Assembly: GCF_002261215.1 (NCBI RefSeq)
Contig: NZ_NEVS01000004.1
Span: 2,852,001-2,916,000 of the forward strand
Reading direction: 5' to 3'
DNA length: 64,000 nt
Origin: Bordetella genomosp. 11
GTDB taxonomy: Bacteria > Pseudomonadota > Gammaproteobacteria > Burkholderiales > Burkholderiaceae_B
This document shows positions 38,536-51,367 of this stretch, piece after piece. Made by a program: the position numbers and the translations under genes. Numbering within the stretch: position 1 is the stretch's first letter; the number at the start of each line of letters is the position of its first letter. Below the pieces are notes generated by a model. That model saw nothing but the letters and a program-made list of their open reading frames with translations, made no database searches and was not told the DNA's origin.

Positions 38536-39312
38536 ATGAAACGCTTTATCCTGCTGGTGGCGGCTTGCGTGATTGCCGCCCCCGCTTTTGCCCAGAACGT
38601 GGCGACGGTCAATGGCAAACCCATTACCCAGAAAAGCCTGGACCAGTTCGTCAAGCTGCTGGTCAGCCAGGGCGCTACCGATTCGCCCCAGCTGCGCGAG
38701 CAGGTCAAGCAGGAAATGATCAATCGCCAGATTTTCGTGCAAGCCGCCGAGAAGGCCGGCGTGGCGAAACAGCCCGACGTCCAGACTGAAATGGAACTGG
38801 CTCGCCAGGGCATCCTGGTGCGCGCCCTGATGGCCGACTACCTGCAAAAGCATCCGGTTACCGACAAGCAGGTCCAGGACCAATACAACGAGGTCAAGCA
38901 GCAGCAGGCCGGCAAGCTGGAATACAAGGTCCGCCATATTCTGGTCTCCGACGAGAAAACCGCCAATGATCTGCTGGCCCAGATCAAAAGCGGCAAGCTG
39001 AAGTTCGAAGACGCCGCCAAGAAAGAGTCCAAGGATCCTGGCAGCGCGGAAAAAGGCGGCGACCTTGGCTGGGCTCCGCCCACCAACTATGTCGCGCCTT
39101 TCGCCCAGGCCGTCACTTCCCTGAAGAAGGGCGAACTCGCCGACAAGCCGGTGCAGACCCAATACGGCTGGCACATCATCCAGGTCGAAGACACCCGTCC
39201 GGTGGAATTCCCGCCGCTGGACCAGGTGCGTCCGCAGCTCGAGGAAATGCTGCGCCAGCAAGTGCTGGCCGATTACCAGAAATCGCTGCGCGACCAGGCC
39301 AAGGTGCAGTAA
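38536..39312 (+). CDS. Parvulin-type peptidyl-prolyl isomerase, exported
   Basis: 258 residues from ATG 38536 (AAGGA upstream). Signal peptide to AFAQN, an N-terminal chaperone-like helical domain, then a parvulin domain (about residues 135-230) with VRHILVSDEKTA, GGDLGWAPP and TQYGWHIIQVEDTR. It should act in periplasmic folding of outer-membrane proteins, like PrsA/SurA-type enzymes. It ends the msrB-yciB-bolA group and precedes a strong terminator. Confidence 0.93.
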   Translation: MKRFILLVAACVIAAPAFAQNVATVNGKPITQKSLDQFVKLLVSQGATDSPQLREQVKQEMINRQIFVQAAEKAGVAKQPDVQTEMELARQGILVRALMADYLQKHPVTDKQVQDQYNEVKQQQAGKLEYKVRHILVSDEKTANDLLAQIKSGKLKFEDAAKKESKDPGSAEKGGDLGWAPPTNYVAPFAQAVTSLKKGELADKPVQTQYGWHIIQVEDTRPVEFPPLDQVRPQLEEMLRQQVLADYQKSLRDQAKVQ

Positions 39313-39360
39313 GCGTATTCGCCCGTTGCCGGCCCGGTGCCGGCACGCGCGGAATATAAA

Positions 39361-39392
39361 AAGCCCCGCCACTGCAAAGTGGCGGGGCTTTT
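39361..39392. terminator. Bidirectional terminator between parvulin gene and ligA
   Basis: Perfect 13-bp stem (39361-39373 and 39378-39390) capped by a GCAA tetraloop, followed by T4 and more T-rich sequence; A-rich bases precede it, so it can stop transcripts from both sides. Confidence 0.93.
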
Positions 39393-39455
39393 ACTTTTAC
39401 TTTTCGTTTTCCTTCCTGGCTTCCCGGCGGGGTTTGCCGCCGATGCGCCGGCGGC

Positions 39456-42676
<3,221 letters not shown>

Positions 42677-42720
42677 GTATCAATTCCGCGCCCTTGGGGC
42701 CGCGCCTCTGTCAATCTAAG

Positions 42721-45700
42721 TTATGCGGCCTCGGCCGCGAGCTGAACCGCCGAATCGATATCCACCGCGACAATGCGGGATACACCTTGCTCCTGCATCG
42801 TAACGCCGACCAGTTGCTTCGCCATCTGCATGGCGATCTTGTTATGCGAGATGAAAAGGAACTGGGTTTGCTCGCTCATCGCACTGACCAGGTTGGCGTA
42901 GCGTTCGGTATTCGCATCATCCAGCGGCGCGTCGACCTCGTCCAGCAGGCAGAAAGGCGCGGGATTCAGCTTGAACAGCGCGAATACCAGCGCGGTCGCC
43001 GTCAAGGCCTTTTCGCCGCCGGACAACAGATGGATGGTGCTGTTGCGCTTGCCGGGGGGCTGCGCCATCACCTGCACGCCCGCGTCCAGGATTTCGTCGC
43101 CGGTCATGATCAGCTTGGCCTCGCCGCCGCCGAACAGGCGCGGAAAGAGTTCGCCGAAATGGCCATTGACGGTATTGAACGTTTCCTGCAACAGCTCGCG
43201 CGTTTCGCGATCGATCTTGCGGATGGCGTCCTCCAGCGTCTCGATGGCCGTCATCAGGTCCTGCTGCTGCGAATCCAGGAACTCCTTGCGCTCGCGCGAC
43301 GTCGTCAGTTCGTCGAGCGCGGCCAGGTTGACCGAACCCAGGCTATCGATCTGCCGCGAAATGCGCGCGACTTCCGACTGCAGCCAATTGGCGCGGCGCC
43401 ATTCCTCGGGCATGGATTCCAGGGACTGCGCCAGCGCTTCGCGATCCACCTCGCGGGCATTCAACTGCTCGCTGAACTGCTCCTCGGCCAGGCGAGCGGC
43501 CTGTTCCTGCAACTGCAATTCCATGATGCGGGCACGCCGCGGCTCCAGGGACTGCTCGAGGCGCACACGGTCTTCATCGGCGCCACGCAGCTGGGCCGCC
43601 AGATTGTCCATCTCGATGCGCGCGCGGGCCAGGGCTTCCTCGCGTTCGGCGCGCAACTCCAGCGCATCCTGCAGCCCGGCCTGCGAAGCCGATGCGTCGA
43701 GCTCGAACAGTTCGCCCTGCAGCTGCTCCAGTTCCGCGCGCGCGCGCTGGCTCTGGTCCGCCGCCAGTTGCTGGTTGCGGCGCAAGTCCTGGATGCGGGC
43801 CTCGATACCGCGCTGCGCGAATTCCGACTCGTGCACCGCGCGCTCCAGTTCGCGCAGCTGGGCACGTGCGGCTTCGGCCTTTTCGGCCAGGGTTTCCCCT
43901 TCGATCTCGGCATCGGCGAAACGCGATTGGTGTTCCGCCAATTCCTGGTCCAGCGTTTCGAAGCGGACTTCGGCATCTTCGCGCGCCGCGCGCAGTTCTT
44001 CCTCGTGGGCGCTGATTTCGGCCAGGTCCTCGCGCAAGCGCGCACCGCGTTCGCCCGATTGTTGCGCCTGCTGCTGCAGGCGGGAATACTCCAATTGGAT
44101 GTCGTGCACGCGACGGGTGACTTCCGCCACGCGCTGGCGCGCCGGTACAACCGCCTGCGAAACCTGCTGCCATGCCGCTTCGCTGCGAGCCACGGCGGCA
44201 CGCCCCTGGTCGGCGATCAGCTGCTGCGCCTTCAGTTCGCGCTGCAGGTTCTCGATTTCCTGCTGGCGCGCCAGTAGGCCGGACTGCTCCGAATCCGCCG
44301 CGTAGAAGCGCACGCTGTGGGCATCGACCAGATGGCCGTCCTTGACCACATAGGCACCGCCCGGCGGCAGCGAGGCGCGGGCCGCCAGGGCCTGCGCCAG
44401 GCTATCGCCGACGTAGACATCGCGCAGCCACTCGTTCATCAGCGTGCGCAGGTCGCCATCGGAGATGCGCAGCAGGCCGGTCAGCGGCTGCAGCCCTTGC
44501 GCGGCGGCCGGCGCCGGCGCGGCAACCGGCAACTGGTAGAACGCCAGCCGCGCGGGCGGCGCATCCTCGGCAAAGGCCTTGGCCCAGTCCAGGCTGCGCA
44601 CTTCCAGCGCGGCCATGCGTTCGCGCAATGCTGCCTCGAGGGCCGTTTCCCAGCCCGGCTCGATATGCAGCTTCTGCCACAGCCGGCCCAGCCCCGCCAA
44701 TTCGTGCTTGGCCAGCCAGGGCTCCAGTGCGCCCTGCTTCTGCACGTCCTCCTGCAACTTGGTCAGCGCCGTCAGCCGGGCTTCCAGCCGGGCCAGCGTC
44801 TGCGCCTCCTGTTGCGCGGCGGCCTGCGCGCGGCCGCGCTCGGCATCGGCTTCCGGCAAACGGGTTTCCAGCGTCGACAGTTCTTCCTGCGCGGCCTCCA
44901 GCTGTTCCTGGCCGGAAGCCAGCGCGCCGGCCAGTTCCTCCAGCCGCGTGGGATCCGGCGTCTGCAGGTCGCGCATTTCCTGCTGCACGCGCTCGCGGCG
45001 CTGTTCCAGCGCCTGCAACTGGCGGTCGGCATCGCGCTGGCTTTGGGCGACCAGCGCCAGGTCCTGTTCGACCCGCGCCAGGGCGCCGCGCATGGCGTCG
45101 CGCCCCTGGGCGGCATCGCGCACCCGGGCCTCGACGGCCGGCAGGGCCGCCTGGGCGTCCTCGGCCATCGCCCGCGCTTCCTGCGCGCGCTCGATGCCGG
45201 CGGCGAGGTCTTCCTCGGCCTGGGCAATCTGCTCCGTGCAGTGGGTCTGCTGGGCTTCCCATTCCTCGATCTGCCGGGTCAGTTGCTCGCGGCGGGCCTG
45301 GACGCGATTGCGGGATTCCACCACGTGGCGGATCTCCGCTTCCAGGCGGCTGACCTGGGCGTTGGCCTCGTAGAGCTGGCCCTGGGCACTGTGCACGAGA
45401 TCGCTGGCGGCATAGTGCGCCTGGCGCCGCGATTCGAGCGCGGCTTCGCCCGCCCGCAGTTCGGCGACGGCGGCTTCCAGCTCGTTCTGCGCCTGGTCGA
45501 TTTCCTGGCTTTTCTTCTGGCGCTCCGCGCGCGCCCCGGATTCCTTCAGGAACCACAATGCATGCTGCTTGCGTTCGCCATCGGCCTGCAGTTCCCGGTA
45601 TTCACGGGCCACCTCGGCCTGCGACTCCAGCTTTTCCAGCTGGCTGTTGAGTTCGCGCAGGATGTCTTCGACCCGGGTCAGGTTTTCGCGGGTATCGGAC

Positions 45701-46251
45701 AGCCGGTTTTCGGTTTCGCGGCGGCGCTCCTTGTAGCGCGACACACCGGCCGCTTCTTCCAGGAAGACGCGCAGTTCTTCGGGGCGCGCCTCGATCAGCC
45801 GGTTGATCATGCCCTGGCCGATGATGGCGTAGCCGCGCGCGCCCAGGCCGGTGCCAAGGAAGATATCGTGGATGTCGCGCCGGCGTACCTGCTGGTTGTT
45901 GACGAAATAGCTGCTGGTGCCGTCGCGAGTCAGTACGCGCCGCACCGCGATTTCGGCATAGGAGCTCCATTGCCCGGCGGCGCGGCCTTCGCTGTTGTCG
46001 AACACCATTTCCACCGACGCGCGGGCGGCCGGCTTGCGATTGCCCGATCCGCTGAAGATGACGTCCTGCATCGATTCGCCGCGCAGTTCCGAGGCCTTGG
46101 CTTCGCCCAGCACCCATCGCACCGCGTCGATGATGTTCGATTTGCCGCAGCCGTTGGGCCCCACCACGCCGACCAGTTGGCTGGGGACCGGAATGACCGT
46201 GGGATCGACGAACGATTTGAAGCCGGCGAGTTTTAGCTGGGTAAGACGCAC
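42721..46251 (-). CDS. smc: Chromosome partition protein SMC
   Basis: 1176 residues from GTG 46251, giving the family N-terminus (M)RLTQLKLAGFKSFVDPT; the frame is open to 46515 but that part looks non-coding. Walker A GPNGCGKSN, two long coiled coils, a hinge in the middle (about 500-670), then the signature HLLSGGEKALTA and Walker B FCLLDEVDAPLDD. Condenses and segregates the chromosome. No scpA/scpB in the window. Confidence 0.97.
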   Translation of the reverse strand: MRLTQLKLAGFKSFVDPTVIPVPSQLVGVVGPNGCGKSNIIDAVRWVLGEAKASELRGESMQDVIFSGSGNRKPAARASVEMVFDNSEGRAAGQWSSYAEIAVRRVLTRDGTSSYFVNNQQVRRRDIHDIFLGTGLGARGYAIIGQGMINRLIEARPEELRVFLEEAAGVSRYKERRRETENRLSDTRENLTRVEDILRELNSQLEKLESQAEVAREYRELQADGERKQHALWFLKESGARAERQKKSQEIDQAQNELEAAVAELRAGEAALESRRQAHYAASDLVHSAQGQLYEANAQVSRLEAEIRHVVESRNRVQARREQLTRQIEEWEAQQTHCTEQIAQAEEDLAAGIERAQEARAMAEDAQAALPAVEARVRDAAQGRDAMRGALARVEQDLALVAQSQRDADRQLQALEQRRERVQQEMRDLQTPDPTRLEELAGALASGQEQLEAAQEELSTLETRLPEADAERGRAQAAAQQEAQTLARLEARLTALTKLQEDVQKQGALEPWLAKHELAGLGRLWQKLHIEPGWETALEAALRERMAALEVRSLDWAKAFAEDAPPARLAFYQLPVAAPAPAAAQGLQPLTGLLRISDGDLRTLMNEWLRDVYVGDSLAQALAARASLPPGGAYVVKDGHLVDAHSVRFYAADSEQSGLLARQQEIENLQRELKAQQLIADQGRAAVARSEAAWQQVSQAVVPARQRVAEVTRRVHDIQLEYSRLQQQAQQSGERGARLREDLAEISAHEEELRAAREDAEVRFETLDQELAEHQSRFADAEIEGETLAEKAEAARAQLRELERAVHESEFAQRGIEARIQDLRRNQQLAADQSQRARAELEQLQGELFELDASASQAGLQDALELRAEREEALARARIEMDNLAAQLRGADEDRVRLEQSLEPRRARIMELQLQEQAARLAEEQFSEQLNAREVDREALAQSLESMPEEWRRANWLQSEVARISRQIDSLGSVNLAALDELTTSRERKEFLDSQQQDLMTAIETLEDAIRKIDRETRELLQETFNTVNGHFGELFPRLFGGGEAKLIMTGDEILDAGVQVMAQPPGKRNSTIHLLSGGEKALTATALVFALFKLNPAPFCLLDEVDAPLDDANTERYANLVSAMSEQTQFLFISHNKIAMQMAKQLVGVTMQEQGVSRIVAVDIDSAVQLAAEAA

Positions 46252-46590
46252 AGTATCTGTTTGACTGACCGGAGGGTTGATGGACGCGTTGACGGGCCTG
46301 CCGCGCATTGCAAATCGGCCCCGCGGGGCCGATGCTGACGAACCGGTTCTATAGACCGGCTTTTTTCGGGGCTTATGATACCCCACCGCCCGCCCGGGCC
46401 GCATGCGGCGCCGCCCATCCGCCCCGCCATGGGACGGCCACACCATCCCGGCCGGCCCCGCCGGGGATGCCGCATCAACGCCCCGCCCCAGGGCGGACGC
46501 TATACTCCCTGACACTTTAATTTGGCGCGGGCCTATTCATGCCGCGGCCGCTGCCGGATACTGACCGGCAACGTGAATGGGGACATCTCT
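46252..46590. other. Gene-free 339-bp region with two hairpins and T-run
   Basis: Between divergent smc and lplT. Bases 46316-46331 are a perfect 16-base palindrome CGGCCCCGCGGGGCCG; bases 46343-46366 form CCGGT-TCTATAG-ACCGG followed by C and T6, a terminator-like structure on the plus strand. There is no plus-strand gene upstream for it to terminate, so it may end a small RNA or act in the smc leader when read on the minus strand. Promoters for both genes must also be here; I did not assign boxes. Confidence 0.55.
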
Positions 46591-47907
46591 TTGAAACGCG
46601 GTTTCTTTCTGGTCATGGCGGCGCAGGCCCTGTCCTCGCTCGCGGACAATGCGCTCTTCATTGCGGCGATTGCCCTCATCCAGGAATTGCGCGGTCCGGA
46701 CTGGATGGCGCCGATCATGAAGTGGTCGTTCGCGTTGGCCTATGTGCTGCTGGCAGCCTTCGTGGGCGCCATCGCGGACTCCTACCCCAAGGGCCGCGTC
46801 ATGTTCGCCACCAATGCCCTCAAGGTAGGCGGCTGTCTGCTGATGTTCTCCTATGCCAGCCTGGGGATCTCGCACGCCCACCAAACCTATCTGGTCTGCC
46901 TGGCCTACGCCATGGTGGGCGTGGGGGCGGCGGCCTATTCGCCCGCCAAATACGGCATCGTGACGGAAATGCTGCCGCCCGAACTGCTGGTCAAGGGCAA
47001 TAGCTGGATCGAAGGGCTGACCGTTATTTCCATCATCCTGGGCACGGTGCTGGGCGGGGCCCTGATCTCGCCCGACATTTCGGGCCTCATCCTGCACCAC
47101 CCCTGGAGCAGCAAGCTGGTGCACACGCCCGCGGAGGCCGCCATCCTCGTCATCGCCGGCGTCTATCTGCTGGCCTCGGCCTGCAACCTGCTGATTCCCA
47201 AGACCCACGTTCGCTACCCGCCGCAGCAGAAGAACCCCATCCGGCTCATTTCCATTTTCGGCGGCTACGTCCGCGTGCTTTGGCACGACAAGCTGGGGCA
47301 GATATCGCTGGCCGTGACCACCCTGTTCTGGGGCGCCGGGGCTACCCTGCAGCTGATCGTCATCGAGTGGGGCCGCAGCCAACTGGGCTACCGGCTGGAC
47401 CAGGCGTCCATCCTGATGGGCATCGCCGCGGTGGGCACGGTCATCGGGTCCATCCTGGCCGGCCGCATTCCCCTGCGCAAGGCACTGAGCGTACTGCCGG
47501 TCGGCGCCGCCATGGGGCTGGTCGTACTCCTGATGCCGCTGGTGCACCACACATGGCACGTCTATCTGCTGTTGCTGGTGGTGGGCGGCCTGGCCGGATT
47601 CTTTGTCGTGCCGATGAACGCCCTGCTGCAGCATCGCGGACATGTCCTGCTGTCCGCGGGCCACTCCATCGCCGTGCAGAACTTCAATGAGCAGCTCAAC
47701 ATCCTGCTCATGGTGGCCATCTACACGCTGCTGCTGTGGCTGAACCTGCCGATCGGCATCATCATCGTGATCTTCGGCTCCATCGTCGCCATCCTGATGC
47801 TGATATTCATGCGCTGGAGCCGCCGCAACATGGAGGACAGCCCGGATCTGATCGGCCAGATCGGCCAGGAAGGCCACGGCAAGGCCCTGGAAGGCCGCGC
47901 CCACTAG
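46591..47907 (+). CDS. lplT: Lysophospholipid transporter, LplT-like MFS protein
   Basis: 438-residue inner-membrane protein of about 12 segments. N-terminal LKRGFFLVMAAQALSSLADNALFIAAIALI matches LplT; GAIADSYPKGRVMFATNALK is the loop 2-3 motif. LplT flips lysophosphatidylethanolamine for re-acylation by Aas, which is not in the window. The chosen start is TTG 46591 with GGGGA seven bases upstream; GTG 46573 is an alternative. The earlier frame to 46522 is unlikely. Confidence 0.9.
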   Translation: MKRGFFLVMAAQALSSLADNALFIAAIALIQELRGPDWMAPIMKWSFALAYVLLAAFVGAIADSYPKGRVMFATNALKVGGCLLMFSYASLGISHAHQTYLVCLAYAMVGVGAAAYSPAKYGIVTEMLPPELLVKGNSWIEGLTVISIILGTVLGGALISPDISGLILHHPWSSKLVHTPAEAAILVIAGVYLLASACNLLIPKTHVRYPPQQKNPIRLISIFGGYVRVLWHDKLGQISLAVTTLFWGAGATLQLIVIEWGRSQLGYRLDQASILMGIAAVGTVIGSILAGRIPLRKALSVLPVGAAMGLVVLLMPLVHHTWHVYLLLLVVGGLAGFFVVPMNALLQHRGHVLLSAGHSIAVQNFNEQLNILLMVAIYTLLLWLNLPIGIIIVIFGSIVAILMLIFMRWSRRNMEDSPDLIGQIGQEGHGKALEGRAH

Positions 47908-48006
47908 GCTGCGCGCCAGGCCCGACGGGGCAGGCCCGGGCCGGCCCGGGGACGGCCCCTGGGACATCATCGGGACCCCGCGGGCGGACGCCGCCGGCAG
48001 CGGTGG

Positions 48007-49071
48007 CTAGGGCAGCGCCAGCCCCGCCGCCAGACGAAGATCCTGCCACGCGCGCGCCTTTTCGACCGGGCTGCGCAGCAGATAGGCCGGATGGTAGCTG
48101 ACCACCATGGGTATCTCGCCATCCGGCGTTTTCAGGACATGGACGCGACCGCGCAGGCTGCCGATGGCCGCGTCGGTTTCCAGCAGCGTCTGCGCGGCGA
48201 ACCGGCCCAGCACCAGTATGCGTTCCGGCTTGAGCAGCGCGATCTGGCGCATCAGGTAGGGACGGCAGGCGGCGATCTCTTCCGGCTTGGGATTGCGATT
48301 GCCCGGCGGCCGGCACTTGATGACATTGGCGATATAGACGTCGCGATCGCGGCTCATGCCGACGGCCGCCAGCATGGCATCCAGCAGTTGGCCGGAACGG
48401 CCGACGAAAGGCAGGCCCTGGCGATCTTCCTGTTCGCCCGGCGCCTCGCCGACCACCAGCCAGCGGGCCTGCTCCGGCCCCATGCCGAACACGGCCTGCC
48501 GGCGCCCACGGCACAGGCCGCAAGCCGTGCATTCGAGCACGCGCTCACGCAGGGTGGCCATGTCCAGCATTGCCAGCGATTCGGCCGTCGGTGCGGGCTG
48601 CGGCGGCGTCTCCATGGCCGAACGCGCGGCGGGAGTCGAGGACGGCGCGGGGCGCGGCCCAATGACTGGACGCCGCGCCGGCGCGCCGGGCCGGGACGCC
48701 GGCTGCCCGCCGGATGACGGCTGTACATCGGACGCCGGCATGCTTCCGGAAGCCGTATCCACGCCTGCGGCGGTATCCACGGAGGATGCCGCCCCTGGGA
48801 TGGATGCCGCGGCGGGCGCCCCGGGCGCTGGCGGCGCGATGGCCCCACCCGGCGCCGTATCTGGCGCGACCGCCCCGGCCCGGCCCTGGGCCGCGGACTG
48901 CGCCCGGGCTGCGGGGGCCGACGCCGCGGCGGCATCGCCGGCGGCAGTCGCGGCGGGCTGTGGCGCTTCCTGCCGCAGCCATACTTTCTCCATGCCGATC
49001 TCGCGCAGCCACGCCCGCTGCAGCGGGTTGAGCACCGGGGCCTTCGCCGGGACGCCGGTCGCCTCAGCCAT
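48007..49071 (-). CDS. Family 4 uracil-DNA glycosylase with long disordered insert
   Basis: 354 residues from ATG 49071. Catalytic part about residues 165-354: iron-sulfur cysteines C181, C184 (CTACGLC) and later CRPPGNRNPKPEEIAAC, the GEAPGEQEDRQGLPFVGRSGQLLD active-site block and the SYHPAYLLR motif. It removes uracil from DNA. Residues about 36-160 are almost only Ala, Pro, Gly and Ser and look disordered; the first 35 residues are conserved in relatives. Start overlaps the tsaB-rimI stop by 8 bases. Confidence 0.9.
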   Translation of the reverse strand: MAEATGVPAKAPVLNPLQRAWLREIGMEKVWLRQEAPQPAATAAGDAAAASAPAARAQSAAQGRAGAVAPDTAPGGAIAPPAPGAPAAASIPGAASSVDTAAGVDTASGSMPASDVQPSSGGQPASRPGAPARRPVIGPRPAPSSTPAARSAMETPPQPAPTAESLAMLDMATLRERVLECTACGLCRGRRQAVFGMGPEQARWLVVGEAPGEQEDRQGLPFVGRSGQLLDAMLAAVGMSRDRDVYIANVIKCRPPGNRNPKPEEIAACRPYLMRQIALLKPERILVLGRFAAQTLLETDAAIGSLRGRVHVLKTPDGEIPMVVSYHPAYLLRSPVEKARAWQDLRLAAGLALP

Positions 49072-50467
49072 GTCCGGCCTCGTCGATGGGAACCGGCTTC
49101 TGCATGACCAGCGCATCCTCGCGCCGTCCCCGGCCCGCGGGGTAATACCCGCGCCGCAGGCCCACGCGCCGGAAACCATGGTGCTCATAGAACGCCACCG
49201 CGCCCGCGTTGGACGGGCGGACCTCCAGCAGCACCCCGCCTATGCCACGATCGCGGGCGCGCTGGACGCACCAGGCGATCAGCCTGGACCCCAGCCCCTG
49301 GCGATGCAAGGTCTTGTCGATAGCCACCACCAGTAGATGCGACACGTCCGGCGCGTGCATCAGGATGGCGAATCCCAACATGCGGCCCGCCCGGCGCAAC
49401 ACGCAGGTGTCGTAGCCCGCCGCCAGCGCATCGGCGAAATTGCGGCGAGTCCAGGGGAAGGCCTGGACGGAGGCCTCGATGCGCTCCATATCGTCCAGAT
49501 CCAGCACGGTCATCGGCGACATTTCCACCGGCAGGCCATCCCCGCGCGGTGTGGCCGCGATCGACTCGGGGCCGGCGGCTGCCTGTCCCGGGTCGGCGGC
49601 GGCAACGGCCTCGACCGGCACCGCGGCCGCCGGCCCTGACGCGGCGGCGGGAAGCTGGCTCATCGGCGCGGGGGCGGCCGTCTCCAGCGCGGGGGTGGCC
49701 TTGGGGTTGCCACCCTGCCCCGCCAGCCGCTCCGCCGTCGTGTAGGCGACCCGGTCGCGCACGTACAGGGGCATGGCTAGCTCCGGCGGTACGGTTTCGC
49801 CGCGACGCCAGGCCTGCAATGCCAGCCGGGCGATATCCCGCGCGTGCGGGCGCCTGGCGTCGTAGCGGGTCCAATCCGCATGCGGTGTCATCTGCCGGGC
49901 ATACGCGTCCCACGCATCGCCGGCCAGCACGGGGGCGAGCGCCAACCCGGTACGCGCCCGCCATTCGTCCAGATGGCCTTCAATCCAGGGCACGACTTCG
50001 GTGGCGGCGATCAATAGGGGTGCCTGCAGGACCTCCCAGCCCGTATCGTCCGCCGCCCCCTGCGCACGGCGGTACACAGCCAAATAGACCTCTTCCATGC
50101 GGGCGTCCAGGGCCACGATGACGGCCTGGTCCGGTCGTGCCGGCACCTGGGCCGCGACCGCCATATGCGAAACGATGGGAACGACAGGCAGGTCGTGGGC
50201 CATGGCGATGCCCTGCGCCACGCCGCACGCCACCCTCAGGCCGGTGAAGCCGCCCGGGCCCTGGCCGAAGGCAACTGCCTGGATGCCCTCCGGGCCGATG
50301 CCGGCGTCGCGCAACAGCTCGCGCGCCATGGGCAGCAGCCGCTCGGCATGTTCCTGGGCCCCTTCGTGCTCCAGCGTGGCGATGGCCGCGCCGTCCGCGT
50401 CGTCGCGCAGCAGCGCGACGCTGCAGCGTGAGGATGACGTTTCAAGCGCCAATAAAGTCGGTTTCAT
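49064..50467 (-). CDS. TsaB-RimI fusion: t6A complex subunit joined to ribosomal-protein acetyltransferase
   Basis: 467 residues from ATG 50467 (frame open to 50524 but unsupported). Residues 1-245 are TsaB (LALETSSSRCSVAL, FGQGPGGFTGLR), which builds the tRNA t6A-modifying complex with TsaD. Residues about 317-467 are a GNAT domain of RimI type: RQGLGSR at 389-395 (acetyl-CoA loop), EVRPSN, a GYYP motif; RimI acetylates ribosomal protein S18. An Ala/Pro-rich linker (about 250-315) joins them. These are two separate neighbouring genes in many bacteria; here they are one continuous frame. Confidence 0.93.
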   Translation of the reverse strand: MKPTLLALETSSSRCSVALLRDDADGAAIATLEHEGAQEHAERLLPMARELLRDAGIGPEGIQAVAFGQGPGGFTGLRVACGVAQGIAMAHDLPVVPIVSHMAVAAQVPARPDQAVIVALDARMEEVYLAVYRRAQGAADDTGWEVLQAPLLIAATEVVPWIEGHLDEWRARTGLALAPVLAGDAWDAYARQMTPHADWTRYDARRPHARDIARLALQAWRRGETVPPELAMPLYVRDRVAYTTAERLAGQGGNPKATPALETAAPAPMSQLPAAASGPAAAVPVEAVAAADPGQAAAGPESIAATPRGDGLPVEMSPMTVLDLDDMERIEASVQAFPWTRRNFADALAAGYDTCVLRRAGRMLGFAILMHAPDVSHLLVVAIDKTLHRQGLGSRLIAWCVQRARDRGIGGVLLEVRPSNAGAVAFYEHHGFRRVGLRRGYYPAGRGRREDALVMQKPVPIDEAGHG

Positions 50468-50598
50468 AGCCGGGAATTGTACGTAATACCAAAGACTTGC
50501 CCTCGCTTGTAAGGGGGATTTCAACCAACCTGTCCAATGTGTAATATCTTGTGAACGACCACTAGCCGCTCATTCCGGGCGCTGTTACATTTCCGGCC

Positions 50599-51333
50599 AT
50601 GAATACGCAAAACACCACTCCGACGCGAAAAGTCCTCGTTGTCGACGACGATCCCCGCCTGCGCGACCTGCTACGGCGGTATCTCTCGGAACAGGGCTTC
50701 AATGTCTTCGTCGCCGAAGATGCCAAGGAAATGGGCAAGCTGTGGCAGCGGGAGCATTTCGACCTCCTGGTGCTCGACCTGATGCTGCCCGGCGAAGACG
50801 GGCTGTCCATCTGCCGTCGCCTGCGTGGTGGGCACGACAACACGCCTATTATCATGCTGACCGCCAAGGCCGAGGAAATCGACCGCATTGTCGGCCTGGA
50901 GATGGGCGCGGACGACTACCTGTCCAAGCCTTTCAATCCGCGCGAACTGCTGGCCCGCATCAACGCGATCCTGCGCCGCCGCGGCACGGAAGAACATCCG
51001 GGCGCGCCCAGCCAGGAAAACGAATCGATCGCCTTCGGCCCCTATGTGCTGAACCTGTCGACCCGCACCCTGACCCGCAACAACGAACAGGTGCCGATCA
51101 CGACGGGCGAGTTCTCGGTGCTGAAGGTGTTCGCCCGCCACCCCAAGATTCCTCTGTCGCGCGACAAGCTCATGGAGCTGGCGCGCGGCCGTGAATACGA
51201 AGCTTTCGATCGCAGCCTGGACGTGCAGATTTCGCGCCTGCGCAAGCTGATCGAACCGAACCCCTCCAAGCCGGTGTTCATCCAGACAGTATGGGGACTC
51301 GGCTACGTCTTCGTGCCGGACGGTGGGAGCTGA
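50599..51333 (+). CDS. risA: OmpR-family response regulator, RisA type
   Basis: 244 residues. Receiver domain with the phospho-acceptor Asp60 (LLVLDLMLPG), acid pocket VVDDDP and Lys in SKPFNP; C-terminal winged-helix (LMELARGREYEAFDRSLDVQISRLRKLIE). Closest known type is OmpR; in Bordetella the equivalent is RisA, and the following ahpC-ahpD order fits that locus. Starts at ATG 50599. Divergent from tsaB-rimI (131-base gap). Confidence 0.93.
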   Translation: MNTQNTTPTRKVLVVDDDPRLRDLLRRYLSEQGFNVFVAEDAKEMGKLWQREHFDLLVLDLMLPGEDGLSICRRLRGGHDNTPIIMLTAKAEEIDRIVGLEMGADDYLSKPFNPRELLARINAILRRRGTEEHPGAPSQENESIAFGPYVLNLSTRTLTRNNEQVPITTGEFSVLKVFARHPKIPLSRDKLMELARGREYEAFDRSLDVQISRLRKLIEPNPSKPVFIQTVWGLGYVFVPDGGS

Positions 51334-51367
51334 AACCTGATCGTTCCCGGGGCAGGAACGCCGCAAC

